A DNA stretch of 64,000 nucleotides from Schistocerca nitens (Eukaryota > Arthropoda > Insecta > Orthoptera > Acrididae). Position 1 is the stretch's first letter. Every line of letters begins with the position of its first letter. The position numbers and the translations under genes are program-made. The notes beneath the pieces are model-generated. The model saw nothing but the letters and a program-made list of their open reading frames with translations, was not told the origin of the DNA and did no database searches. Location: the NCBI RefSeq assembly GCF_023898315.1, contig NC_064616.1, forward strand, positions 289,319,205-289,383,204, written 5' to 3'. Below are positions 1-11,966 of this stretch, piece after piece.

Positions 1-3000
1 CTGGTTTGGGAGTGGGGCATCTCATTGCCCGGGACTATGAAAGTCACGTAGCCTCGACAGTAGGAAGTGTTAGTGTGGGAGGACAGTGTCAAATATGTGT
101 GAATGTATGTTTGTGTTGTTGGTTGGGAAACAGCTCTGCTTAACTCCTAGGGGGGGGGGGGGGGGGGGGAAGCAGTGTTGCTGCAGTTGTACCATCACTG
201 AGCAAGTCGGTAACTAGATAGTACAGCCAGGTTTCTATACAAGGGATTGCAATGGGTGGATAGTCTAAGAGTATGATACTGAGTAGACCTCTGATTACAA
301 TAAGTGAATATCCTAAGAGTAGGCAGAGTGCAGGACAAATGCTGCTAGAGGAGCAGGAGGCTGCATGCGGTGACAACAGAAAAATTCCGACTGTAGTAGT
401 TGTATTGGAATATAAAAGACTTCCTTCCCCCTTCCTCTGGGGAGAGGCAATGACGCACAGATGAAATAGATAGGTATGCGATTGGTTTACAAAACCGAAA
501 ACTGAAAGAATAAACCGATCAGCTGGGCACTCTGCAGGCACTAACCACAACGTGTAAGGCACACGGCCCTGGAGGAGGGAGGTAGAAAGTAATGGTTGAG
601 GTGGGAACGAGCAACTCAAAGCAAAGGTAGGAACCCAGTGCAATGCATGGGCAAGGAAGACATAGGGTGATTACATCTCAGGAGGGTAATTACTAAAAAA
701 TGTCTAAGATCCCTGAAGTAACAGGGTGAGTTATAAAAAGAGGGGCACTAACTACTGCAATAATAGTCAATAATCTACTGTAGTGTACAACATATTTTCA
801 ACAAGATAGCGCGGTACCGCACTTGGGCAGTGACGTCACATCATGGGCGCTAATCATTAACAAACAACTGTTTATTTCAGTGGGAGCTTCCATCACGGAA
901 CATCACGGGTGTATTTGTTTGAATACACAAACAGGTGTCTCTCACTTCCTAAACGCACAGTGGGGCACTGTACCCAAATGGTAGGAGTGTCGATTGTCGT
1001 GCTCACTCATAACAACTTCACTTCCTCAATCAATTACTTTCTAAGAAGTAGGGTGAATGATAACGAAACCTAAATTTGTCTGGGTGAACTCTTAAATGTG
1101 CAACATGCTTATGGGGTGCTAACTGCTATTCTTTATTTACTTGAGTGAAACTTAATCGCATCTCTCCTACCAAACAATCTATCTCGCTTACAGCTCTACA
1201 GCGAGAGGGTAGCGTACTTCTTCTCAACTTCAGGGGCGCATTCAACTCATCTCTACTGTGTATTTTATATAACTCGGGTGCTTCGCTCACTTCTAAACAT
1301 ACCAGTCTGGCTCTGGGCACGAACCCGGCACATGATAGGATTCCAGAATCTGTAACTCAGAAAGTCGTGTATCACGACTGCAGGGGGAGTCTTATATAAT
1401 GGGAGTATTGGTGTAGTGCAGTATATCTAAAATCCAGGGCTGTGGTGGGCCTTTACAGATTGGGGTAGGCAATATAAGGTACAAGTAAATATTATACAAC
1501 ACAAATGGCATAAACTATTAAAATACACGCAAGCAAAAACATATGGGATACAGCAAGGGCATTGCTGTGCAGCAAAATGATGATGAAATGTTTAAACCTA
1601 ACATAAAACCATAAGGGAAGAAAAAAAAAAAGAAAAATACAAGTTATTGGTACCAATTATTAACCAGCTATCAACTGACAACGCATAATGGGTTGGACAT
1701 ATCTCAGCACTGTTAAGCATACAAAAGGCATATAATACAGAGTGGTAAAACAATTTATCAGACTCTGTACTGGGGAAAACAAGTAGCGTTATGAAGCTGG
1801 CTGGAGGCAGAAACAGACAGAGGTGACAGAGGCAGGTTTCAAGTTAGTGCTGAGATTGCTGCAGTGCACGTGTGTGGTGCTTAGATAGCGGAACAGCTGT
1901 GAGGCACGTGTAACGCTGAGCTAGTGAGAAGCAGCACATTCTGAGTGAGCGATGCCTTGGGGCATTGTAACTAACCAGTTGCAAAACACAGTCAATAAAA
2001 ATTAGTAAGGTTATAGTGGATTTAGTGATTGTTTCGAATAGTATTGACCAATGAAACAATAAAGATGCGTTGAATAAGCTGTGATGAGCACATAATGGCG
2101 AAGCCAGCTATGAATTTGGAAAAAGAGTAGGTAGTTGGTTGTGAAGGTACGCGAAACTAGACGGAGGGTGGGAGGGTGGTACTATTCTTTGGGGGAGGTT
2201 CAGAACTGCAAAGCACCACCAAACTAAATGTCAATGCACTGGAAGACACCTCTTTAACGGTGCGCTTCGTTATTGTGGTGTGTTTCCGCTCCGCAATCCA
2301 TCAGCTGGAGGTTGCTCGCTTCTATACTTCCCTCGGAGGTATAGCTTGATTAGCGGACATGTTAGGGACTTAGGAATGCAAATAAATTTACGGGTTGAAG
2401 TTTCTCAGTCAGTCAGGCAGAAGGATGGAAGAAATTACGTTTAAAATAGGTCTTGTGTAAAAAAGGTGGTACCTTTCTATGTTAAGGTGCTATGCATTGA
2501 TAGTGAAGATGGTTCTAGTGTGCGTATAGTAATTTAATGGTGCAAGACAGGCGTGCAGACAGCACGCAGAGAGAGGGGGGCAGGAGGGGAAGGGGGGAAC
2601 TTGGGCGGCGACAGCTGGGCATGGCTAGTGGGACGGCGCAGGTTGGTGGAGGGACGGGGAGGTACCGCAGTGTCAGATGAGTGTCTCCGCCCTTCTACAT
2701 GATGGCCACCATGCGTGCGGCTCCCTGGTTGACAGCACCAGCTGATTTTGACAGGCGGAGGGCACATGTTCACAATTTCGCAGTAGCAAAATTCAAACTG
2801 GAGAGTTACTCAATAAAGTAGTACTCTTATTTGGAATTAACTGTACTAGTACTGAGAACAGAGCTGCTGTCCAACCAATAGGCATGTCATAACACATAAA
2901 TAACATAATCCGAATAAAATCAATAAAACACTGGTTAGAACAAGAATTAATTAAGCGAGGCCAGCATTGCAGAACAGGCTGGGCAGGTAAAATTCTGACA

Positions 3001-3039
3001 ATCTCTTTCAGAGGGGGATGCTAGGGGACATTTTGGTTA
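1..3039. other. No recognised gene; unassigned sequence downstream of a Gypsy fossil
   Basis: I recognise no gene or repeat family here. Visible are a run of about 20 G at 150-169, a TATA-like stretch near 731-737 with no gene attached, and a small inverted repeat (GTGTATT/AATACAC) near 908-928. The short open frames have no protein-like composition that I recognise. Because the neighbouring Gypsy fossil reads on the minus strand, its 3' end should fall in this stretch, but I found no LTR that pairs with anything near 8.4 kb. Confidence 0.5.
150..169. repeat. Poly(G) tract
   Basis: An uninterrupted run of about 20 G. Similar G or C runs recur in the window at 3531-3541, 9706-9721, 21132-21144, 23756-23768 and 40490-40509. 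Confidence 0.9.
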
Positions 3040-4487
3040 TTATAGAAGGGGTAAAATGTTCGCTTGCAAAGAGAAAGAAAAAAACAATAATAAGGTGGTT
3101 ACCTGAATCTTGTTACCTTTTCTTTTGATTGATCTAACTATGAATCTCTTAAGCACAAAATAGCACCTTAGTTCGTAGTTTCTGTGCCTAAGAACATATG
3201 GGTGTTTGGATCTGAGGGTACATGTAGGGCAAACTGGGGGCGGGGGAACTTTTTGTTTTCTTCGCTTCACAGGAGGAGCAGGATCTGCTGAAGGTCCAGC
3301 ATTTGTCCCAAAAGGTGGTGGGAGGGGCATAGTTCCTGAATAGGGTTTTAACCTGTCAAGATGGACAATCACCTTGCAGTCAGGTAGTTGCAGTTCTGGA
3401 TTAACAGGGGAAGTAAGCCGAATAATTGAATATGGTCTGTCATACAGGGGGAGGGGGAGTAAGTTTCTTTACTCTTCCTTTCTTTACGCTAGGTTTTTTT
3501 CAGTAAAACCAAATCACCAGGTTTATAGGAGGGGGGGGGGGATGGCATTTTTATTGCTTCTTTCTATCTGCCTCCTGGTCGCCTTGTGGTTGTTCCCTTG
3601 TACCTTCTTCCAAATGTCCTTAAGGTGGTGGGCTAGCCCCTTAACAGCTGTGTGATCCATTCCTGGAGGTAATTTATCGATCTCAAAGGGAGATTCCATA
3701 GGGCGGCCAAACACTATCTCGTAAGGGTATGTTCAGTGGCTTTGTGGAAATGGCTACTGTACGCACTTGCCACATACGGAATGTATCTTTGCCAGTCGCT
3801 GTGGGTTGAGTTAACGTAATAGGGAAGCATTCGTTTCACAGTGCGATGAACACGTTCAATGCGGTCATTTACCTGTGGGTGAAAATGGGTGGTTCTCCAT
3901 TTTTTAATTCTCAGCAATTTGCAAACTTGGATAAATAAGGTGGACATAAAGTTGGTTCCTTCGTTGGTTATAATGGCTTCAGGACTTCCGAAAGGAAGGA
4001 CAAGATGATCTACAAAAGTGCATGCTACAGTTTCAGCTGACATGTCAGCGATGGATGCCAAAATATGCAACCAGGAAAAGTGATCAATAATAGATAGAAT
4101 ATATATACTTCCTTGTGTACTTACAGGAAGTGGCCCGACCATGTCTAAAGTGATGAATTGAAAGGGTTTTGATGCCTCGGGAAGAGACTGTAAGGGAATT
4201 TTGATTCATGGGGGTGGTGCTCTTTGGGCACATGGTAGGCAATTTTTTATATACTTGGCAACATCTTGCCATCTGTTGCCCCACTAATACTTCGCGGAAA
4301 TGCGGGTGTATGTGGCTCTTCGTACACTATGGCAAGCTTGGATGCTGTTGTGGCACTGGGCAAGAATTCTTGATTGCAAGTCTTTTGGTATTACTATACA
4401 TTTACCCAGGGGGGGTCTTACGATATAGAATTCCATCCTCTGTAACAAAATGCAGATGGGAGCGATACTGGCAGCATTTTGCATCAT
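3040..4487 (-). pseudogene. Gypsy fossil A: integrase region
   Basis: Integrase core motifs are visible: IIDHFSWLHILA, VLPFGSPEAIITNEGTNF and HFHPQVNDRIERVHRTVKRM. A C-terminal tail follows with HLDRLKPYSG near 3340-3370. The family is clear; the copy is degraded. Confidence 0.8.
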
Positions 4488-4674
4488 TTTCCTGAGAGTC
4501 TTTTAGTTCATCAATTAGTACTTCGCTTGTTTGATCTACTCTCACCTTTCTGCTAAGGGTGTCAGCATTCTGATGAAATCTTCCAGCTTTGTGTTGCACT
4601 TGGTAATCATACTCACTCAATTTCAGGGCCCAGCATGTGAGACGGCTGCTAGGGTCTTTTAAATTTAATAGCCA

Positions 4675-5672
4675 CTAAAGTGTTGCATGATCTGTTACTA
4701 TTGTAAATTTTCTCCCATAAAGGTAGCATCTAAAGTAGTTAGCTCCGGACATTAGGGCCAGTAATTCTTTCTCTGTTGTATTGTAGTTAATTTCCGCCTG
4801 GTTCAACTGACGGGATGCGTAACCAATTGGTCTTTCCTCACCGTCAATAATTTGACTCAGAACAGCTCCTATCGCAAAGTCAGATGCGTCACATGAGAGA
4901 ATGAATGGTTTTTCGAAATCAGGACAGATCAACAAGGGGGAACTAGTTAGAACATCTCTGAGATGCTGCACAGCAGCTTCGCATTTGGTGGCCCATTGAT
5001 AGGGTACATTTTTTTCAACAGGTGGGTAAGGGGTTTAGCTATTGTGGCATAGTCCTTTAGAAAACTCCTATAATAATTGCTGAGTCCCAGAAAACTTGGC
5101 AACTCTTTTACATTCTTAGGGGAAGAGAAGGTTCTAACTGTTTCAATGAGACGGGGGTCAGATTTTACTCCATCAGCATTAATAATGTGCCCAAGATACT
5201 GTACTTGACTCTCAGCAAAGGAACATTTTTCTATTTTTAAGCTTAAATTAGCAGTTCTTAGTCTACACAAAACATTTCTTAACCGGGTAACATGCTCATC
5301 TATGGTCCTGGAAAAAACAATGATATCCTCTAGATAGACTAGGCACATTGTAGGTTTCAATCACCTAAGTAATAGGTCGGCAAATCTTTGGAAAGTGGCT
5401 GGCGTGTTGCGCAACCCAAATGGCATTCTCAGAAATTCATATAGACTGGAGGGAACTATAAACACTGTTTTTGGCCTGTTCTGTGGTGGAATCAGTATTT
5501 GGAGGGTAGTGAAGTATTTACAATTTCCTAACCTGTCCAGTGTTTCGTCGATACGGGGGAGAGGGTAAGTATCAGGAGTGGTTACCTTATTTACTGCCCT
5601 CATATCAACGCAAAGATGGTAGGTCTTCTCTCCACTGATTGACTTCTTGGGGAGTACAACAATTGGGGACAA
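4675..5672 (-). pseudogene. Gypsy fossil A: reverse transcriptase and RNase H region
   Basis: RT blocks are recognisable: VDMRAVNKVT, the fingers/palm stretch ending MPFGLRN, and the YLEDIIVFS box near 5325-5345. These are followed by QVQYLGHII and an RNase H region with LSCDASDFAIGAVL and TTEKELLAL. The block order and wording are typical of Ty3/Gypsy pol. Part of the broken element. Confidence 0.85.
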
Positions 5673-6545
5673 CCAGGGTCTGGCAGAGGGCTGTATTATC
5701 CCTGCCTCTAGCTGTTATTGGATAGTTTCCTCCACAACGGGCTGGAGGTGGTACAGTATTCTATACGGTTTCTGTGCAATGGGCCTTGCATCTCTGGTGG
5801 GAATTTCATGGTAAACAAGGTCAGTAGCTGGCAAATAACACCTTTCCTCGAATAACCAGGAGTGTTCTTCCAAGACAGAGTACAATTTGTTTTGGTCAGT
5901 CACAGGCAAATGAGCTAACTTATCTTTGAATTTGTCCCTGAGCATGGGAGCAATATGGCATATGTTACGTCCTGGGAGCTGGTGTTCTTGGTTAGATTTT
6001 GGCTTCTCTTGTACAGGGTGGTTTTCTTCAATCTCGTGGCCACTAGCTATACTGGTGCCAGTAGAAATCTCTACGTCCTTCGTTCCAAAATTGTCCAAAC
6101 AGATAGGAACATAAAATTTCTTCCCCTGCACTTCTGCTGTTGTTAAACCACATTTAACATGGACCTGTAATCTGCCGAGGACATCGTTTTGATGGAGAGG
6201 ATCCATCAGTATGGCTGTTCTTGGCAGTTCCCGGGATTTGAGCCCAAGCCAGCATATGCATCCTGTGACACTGTGATTCTAACAGAGGTAGTTGTACGTA
6301 ACGCCCACGTTTGCGTGGAAGGAACCTGTGGAAGTGGCCACATTTCACAAATTCCTTGTGATGGAATGACGTGGGAGTCACCTAAATGGTGGGTTTCCTC
6401 ACCTAGATGATCGGTTTGTGTTCTGTAGTCGACTCCACTCTGGTAGTGGTGCAGGAAATCACTCCCCAGGATAACATCAAAATCTTGACTTCATTTCCGA
6501 ATTATGTCCATGTCAAAAGGGTAGTAGCTGGCTCCAATTTTCAAC

Positions 6546-8035
6546 TTAACTTGACCCAGCAGGTACGATTATCTCGTCACTCAGACCATTAATGTGGTGA
6601 CGGGGTGGTTTTAATACATGTCTATCCTCATGCCCTATGAATAAAATGCTAGTTTGTGCTCCCATGTCAATAAGTATTCTTACCTTCTTTCCTCTAATTT
6701 TAACCTTGAAGAGGATACTCGCCGCCTCATTTATGACACCGTGGTGGACTGGATGCATAAATTTTACATGGGGCAGGGTCTGGCGGCATGACTTGCCACT
6801 CAACTGTTTCCCAGCTGTCTTTGGGATTAGGGTGGATTGTTGCATGTACGAGGGGCCTCCATTTCCTGACTTCTGTGGACAGTTTTTACTCATGTGCCCT
6901 ATGATTCCACACTGAGAGCAATAAGGTGCGCGGTACTGCACGGCAGCATGGCCTGCCTTTCGGCAGTGATGGCATGCCTGTTCATATTTGAAAATTGGAT
7001 GCGGCTGTTCATCCGGGCATGCTGAACTGGCAACAAAATGTGCTACCTCCTCCCACATCACTGCAAGTCATGTGGCATCATGTAACGAGGCACGTGATGC
7101 TATTTTAACCTCCCCTCCCACGTACACGTCGATTCCACATATAAATACGTCAATTGAGAGGGCTTCCACTTCCTCGATTAACACCTCATTACGTGTGGAA
7201 TCTGAACCCAGCATATAAGTACGGCAAGCCACAGCACGGATTCAGTCAGCAAATGCTTCTACGTCCACCCCTTACTTCTGGTGGAGGGTGGATAACTTGT
7301 CCCTGTAATAGCGGGCGTCACGTCGGTCCAAATACCTTTCTTTCAACCCAGCTTCTAACGTGGTGAAAGAGGTGGTGACCCTAAGGGCGTGCACTGATTC
7401 AATATAGGTATGGGTGTCACCTGACAAGTTAAGGCAGAGTACATTTAACAAGAAATCGTCTGGCCAAGTGCAAGCGTGGCCTACATCTCGGCAGTTTGGA
7501 AAAATGAGTTTATCTGTTCATTGGGTTTCCCGGAAAATGTTGGGATAAAGTTGACTGCAGGGAAACTATTAGCCAAGGTTGCAATGTACAGTTGGGACAC
7601 TATGCTACTCGAGGTGCTTGCAGCCGTCATTTGCGGTGTGGCAGGGTGTGTTTCTGGCGTACTTAAATTAGCAGGCCAGGCTTGAGCCAATATTTGGCAT
7701 TCCTCCATTAATTCTATCTTCTGTAATAGTAATTTGTCAATTTCTGCTTGGAGGGTAGCTACTGGGTTTGGTTTTCCCATAGGTGGGGAGTTGTCTTTGC
7801 CAGTGGTTGTACTACGGGTTTGAGGAATAGTTACAATGTTAGGGCACCTAGTGCTTGCTGGAAACTTTACAATCAGAGCACAGAAAGAAAGAAAGGGCCT
7901 ATATTGGATGGGACAATGGCGTAGCTGACAGCATGGAGGCGGTGGTATAGAAAAATGAAGCGACAAAGTTGCGGTGTTGGTGTGTTGGGCGATGGCAGCT
8001 GGAAATGGCACCGAAGGTGAGGGTGGCAGTGTCAA
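6546..8035 (-). pseudogene. Gypsy fossil A: gag-like and protease region
   Basis: The gag-like part contains two cysteine/histidine knuckles (CHHCRKAGH and CSQCGIIGH) near 6890-6970, as in Gypsy nucleocapsid. A protease-like block with ILIDMGAQTS lies near 6640-6680. It belongs to the broken element at 3040-8311. Confidence 0.8.
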
Positions 8036-8311
8036 CGGCCGGGCGCCATGTCTCAGCTAGCCAGCCGGAATATGTGTCCATATCATTGCGTGGTGCGACG
8101 CTTCCTGCTGCGTAGCGTGGCCCTGGACTGCCTGGGGTGGCAGCAACGTGGCGACTGGGGATGACGTGTGGTGAGATGCCTGGCCACGCAGCCTGGCGTT
8201 CACTGCGGCAGCTGCTTGAGAAAAAAAAAAAAAAAAAAAGGCCGAACGGCAGAACACTGCATGGCGATGCCACGAATGCGTGCGCTTCTTATCACGCGGC
8301 GCATCTGGCAC

Positions 8312-8904
8312 GTCAAGCGTGAAGTACTGCCAGCAGCTTCAGTAGTTACGGCTGGTTAAACTTCAAATGAGACGGGCCTAATTGTGAGCCATCCCACTTC
8401 TGACAGCAGTTGTTAATGCATCAGGATTGGCCAGGAGGGGAAAGCTGTAGGCACCCATAAAGAAAACATATTTTTATATGCATGAAAGTTTAATGCCATA
8501 CACGGGCAGGCCTAGAGAAACCAATGGGACTGCATGGGCTACCACCACAGAGGGAAGCAGAGGAGGGTGGCTGGTCAGTTTGGTAGCTGCCTGCAGAAGA
8601 GAGCAAATGGTGTGTCCACACCCGGAAGCTGGCCACAGTTCCACCCCCCACTTGACCACCTTCAAGCCTCCCTATTGGTCGGTCAGATCGGAAGACGCGC
8701 AGTTTGGTAGCGTTACCTCGTCAGCAACATGTGAGTTTAGCTGCTGATGGTTCAACACGTGAGTTTCAGGGTGGTTTATCTGGTTTTGGGCAACGTGACT
8801 GAGATGCTGCAACCTACCACCAGGCAGAAGACACTGATGAACATCAAGTGAAAAATAAAAATAAAAATTTTATACTGGTAAACCCATTCACTAACGGCCC
8901 CCAC
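8312..8904. other. Flank of Gypsy fossil A; possible degraded LTR, unproven
   Basis: No gene is recognised. If the primer-site-like stretch near 8395-8407 is real, a 5' LTR would start about 8.41 kb and extend rightwards. No partner LTR was found at the other end, so this stays open. Confidence 0.3.
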
Positions 8905-9130
8905 TGTACATTAATTTACAGTAACTCAGCAGTGACCCAGTCACTTACTTCAATATCAAAGTGTCTCAGATCATAAATTATGTTAACATTTACTGTCATT
9001 TTTGCAGAATATGCCATGATGTCATTAAATTATAGTAATTCAACTACACCCCAGTCACACACTGTAATGTCAAAGAGTCTTACCTCACAAATTACAGTAA
9101 TATTTACCACCATTTTTTAAGTAAGATTAC
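8905..9130. repeat. Diverged two-copy tandem repeat, unit about 107 bp
   Basis: Two adjacent blocks (about 8911-9018 and 9021-9130) share the order CATTAA..TA.AGTAA.TCA..., CCCAGTCAC, AAT.TCAAAG.GTCT, and ATTTAC....CATTTTT. I estimate roughly 70% identity by eye. No coding potential is seen. Confidence 0.6.
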
Positions 9131-9822
9131 TCTGCTGCAGATGATCCTCTAATTACAGCATGCACATCTAGAATGACGATCCATCTGTAATGACTGAGCT
9201 GCTGACATTCCTTAAAGTCACAAAACACATGTAATTGAAATAATAATACAAGGGAGACTGGGCAACTTGATTCTTATTGGTCTAGAGAGAAAGAGAGACC
9301 TGGATGGGTTGAAAATTATTGCCAATAACCCAGAAATTAACTTTTTATATCAGTGTTGTTATGATTTATAAAAAACACACCATGTTCCCAATCAAACCTG
9401 ATCCTCTGGCTATTATGGACACACCTCGAATGATAAGGCTCATATAATTGCTCCAGTAATAAAAGTGGTAGGGGGGAAAGCTTAACGCCTATTGGCTTAG
9501 AGATGAATAGGGTGAGAGGGGATCATTTTGAATCATTAAGTGGGTGAGAAGCAGCACAGTGGATAGGTGACCTTCATTTCGCCACCATTTTTTACTTGCA
9601 CAAATGCCCAAGAGCCATGGGCAGGGTATCAGGTTACATCCTGACCTTGAATGTACCACATGCAATTACCCAAACCACAGGGATTCCCTAGGGAAAATAA
9701 GAGGTGGGGGGGGGGGGGGGGTGTAGGTTCCCTGCGACTTTGAAGATAACAAGGACAACTGCCTGAGAGACATTGGTGGGGTACGAGATTACACTGTGAC
9801 CTTGAATTTGGCGGCTGAAGCC
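9131..9822. other. Unassigned; poly(G) at 9706-9721
   Basis: No gene is recognised. A stretch near 9548-9570 (AGCAGCACAGTGGATAGG) resembles a tRNA-type A box as found in insect SINEs, but no B box follows at the right distance, so I do not call a SINE. A run of 16 G lies at 9706-9721. Confidence 0.4.
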
Positions 9823-10246
9823 ACCCTACTACTGCAGATCACCTACATTCGTTCATGCCTCGTGTCTTCTCTGATGGAAGATGGCATAAATGCCATCACC
9901 AGCAGGGCAACTGTCCATGTCGCAAAGTCAGAACCATGCTACAGTTTGGTTGAGAAGCATGATGGTGAACTCATAGTGATGTCTTAGCCATGAAATTCGC
10001 CTGAGCTGAACCCAATGGCACACATCTAGTGCAATATTGGGCACCAGCTCCATGCTCACAAACCACCAGCCAATAATTTACAGGAATTTCTTGACTTGTG
10101 CACAGTGATTTGGTGCCACATACCTCCAAAAACCTACTTATGACTTATCAAATACATGCCACCAGAATCACTGCCATATTTCGTTCCAAAGGTAGACCAA
10201 CATGCTAATAACCAGGTAGCCATAATATTTTGCCTCATTACAGTGA
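9823..10246 (+). mobile_element. Tc1-type transposon relic, 3' part
   Basis: This encodes a decayed C-terminal part of a Tc1-type DDE transposase, including the region corresponding to DNCPCH...SPDLNPIEH (near 9893-10020). It ends with the terminal repeat GGTAGCCATAATATTTTGCC at 10214-10233 and a following CAGTG. The same terminal repeat type flanks the element at 45037-46133, so the two are members of one family in opposite orientation. The left two-thirds of the element is missing. Several substitutions and stops rule out function. Confidence 0.75.
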
Positions 10247-11294
10247 ATGACATTCTATAGTGACTTGTTATGCGTTAACAACTGCTTCTTCACCCACAGC
10301 CTGCAGAATGTATTGTCCACAGTCAGGTATACATGCTAATCAAGATGTACTTTGATCCACAGATTGTTGTGCTATGGCTTGCACCGCATCAATGAGACCA
10401 TATATGGCAGGCAGGAAGGTTGGCTTGTCCTGCATCCAAAAATATGAATTGATATACTGGTTCAGTTTCTTAGACATTACCATTCATATAGCTGTACATA
10501 AAAGTGAGATTTGTATCCTCATGAAATGAATATCTAGTTATGGTTAAAATGAACAATTATCAAATAACTTGCAATTGTTGCAAATAGGAAACATTAAATT
10601 CTAACCCATTTCATATTTACTCAAATACCAAATGTAAATATATCTCCAGAGAGACAAATTGCCATTGAGGTTGCTACAAATACAACAACAGATAGACCTG
10701 TATCAATAATATCACTCAGCTACCTAACTAAATTAATTTCAGTTATTGTTTGGAAACTTCATTTGTTGGATTTTACTTTGAAATGCATCAAACACAAATC
10801 TTCATCAATAATCATAACTCAAAACAAATGAATTTTGTACATATGTTATTATGGATTTCTTTGTTCATTTTATGTGATCTGTTCATTCCCAAAAACTATA
10901 AAAGTATTTACGATACATTTCTTTTTATTTTTTATCTTTAGCACCGCTTCTCTGTGAGCGAAAATTGAAGTTTACATGACAGCACCTGAAGAAGAATGTT
11001 ATTGTGAATAATTTGGTTGTCTATATCAATAGCTAGGGAAATGAAAAATAATACTCTGAGTAGATACTTACCTGTACTCAATGCAGTCGCTCTTGCAAGA
11101 CTTCACCCAGTACTGGTCAGTAGCAATTGCACAGCGTGGCAAAACAGAAGTCAGTTGTTCTACGATATACATAAAATTTTATCTTATTCTATTCAATATG
11201 ATACAGAAGTACAAACTGCTGTGGAAACAGTGGCTACAGACTTAAAATTTGCATACTAATTGTAATGTTGTCAAACCATTGCTCTGAAAGCCAT

Positions 11295-11298
<4 letters not shown>
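10247..11298. other. No recognised feature
   Basis: AT-rich sequence with no gene, SINE or transposon end that I can recognise. Confidence 0.4.

Positions 11299-11349
<51 letters not shown>
11299..11349. repeat. (AT)n microsatellite
   Basis: About 50 bases of alternating A and T. It lies exactly at the edge of the palindromic repeat at 11350-11725. The intact family member at 58291 has the short sequence ATATATCT in the same place, so the microsatellite probably grew from it. Confidence 0.95.
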
Positions 11350-11353
<4 letters not shown>

Positions 11354-11725
11354 CAGAGATGATGTGACTTACCAAACGAAAGTGCTGGCACGTCGATAGA
11401 CACACAAACAAACACAAACATACAAAATTCAAGCTTTCGCAACAAACTGTTGCCTCATCAGGAAAGAGGGAAGGAGGAGTCATTCCAATCCCGGGAGCGG
11501 AAAGACTTACCTTAGGGGGAAAAAAGGACGGGTATACACTCGCACACACACACATATCCTCCTTCCCTCTTTCCTGATGAGGCAACAGTTTGTTGCAAAA
11601 GCTTGAATTCTGTGTGTATGTTTGTGTTTGCTTGTGTGTCTGTCGACCTGCCAGCACTTTCATTTAGTAAGTCACATCATCTTTGTTTTTAGATATATTT
11701 TTCCTACGTGGAATGTTTCCCTATA
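11350..11725. repeat. Palindromic insect repeat, two arms of about 130 bp
   Basis: The left arm (about 11350-11477) and the right arm (about 11560-11697) are inverted copies with roughly 90% identity by eye. Both include GATGATGTGACTTAC, AGTGCTGGCA, AATTCAAGCTTT and CCTCATCAGGAAAGAGGGAA. The spacer of about 80 bp contains CCCGGGAGCGGAAAGAC. The right end continues to GGGAAACATTCCACGTAGG (minus strand). A related one-armed copy lies at 58291-58620. The family might be a non-coding end of a Penelope-like retroelement; that is from memory of related repeats and no coding part is present here. Confidence 0.8.
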
Positions 11726-11966
11726 TACATAAAGTTTATTAAGGAAAATATAATTTTTGGCAGTCACACTGAAAAACTTGATTAGCTGCCCTTCACATTA
11801 ACCTAGATCTTAAAAATTTTGACATCATATTCGACCACTAAATTAAGGAAGCTGTTCCAGTTTTTAACTATAATATTCTGAGGTACAATGCATTTCCATT
11901 TGGCCAGTTTAGAGTCTGAAAACTACAACGAGCTCCATTAAAAAATTCTTGTATCTGCATTGCCTA

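Larger units (their letters stand above)
3040..8311 (-). mobile_element. Ty3/Gypsy LTR-retrotransposon fossil (copy A)
   Basis: An old Ty3/Gypsy-type element on the minus strand. Reading from high to low coordinates the order is a gag-like region with a zinc knuckle, protease, reverse transcriptase, RNase H, integrase, and a chromodomain-proximal style tail with the motif LDRLKPY near 3360. This is the usual Gypsy order. It is clearly broken, with several interruptions, so it is a fossil. A primer-site-like stretch (GTCAGAAGTGGGA on the minus strand, near 8395-8407) suggests that a 5' LTR once began about 8.41 kb, but I could not match two LTRs, so the outer borders are approximate. It lies downstream of FRG1, not inside it. 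Confidence 0.9.

Noticed and set aside
140-643. A 167-codon minus-strand frame ending in proline repeats
   Set aside because: The prolines come from the G run at 150-169 and the rest has no recognised features.
725-745. A TATA-like promoter
   Set aside because: No transcription unit or initiator context is visible around it; AT-rich DNA gives such matches by chance.
8137-8359. Lysine-run frames near 8220-8240
   Set aside because: The lysines come from a poly(A) run; no other protein feature is present.
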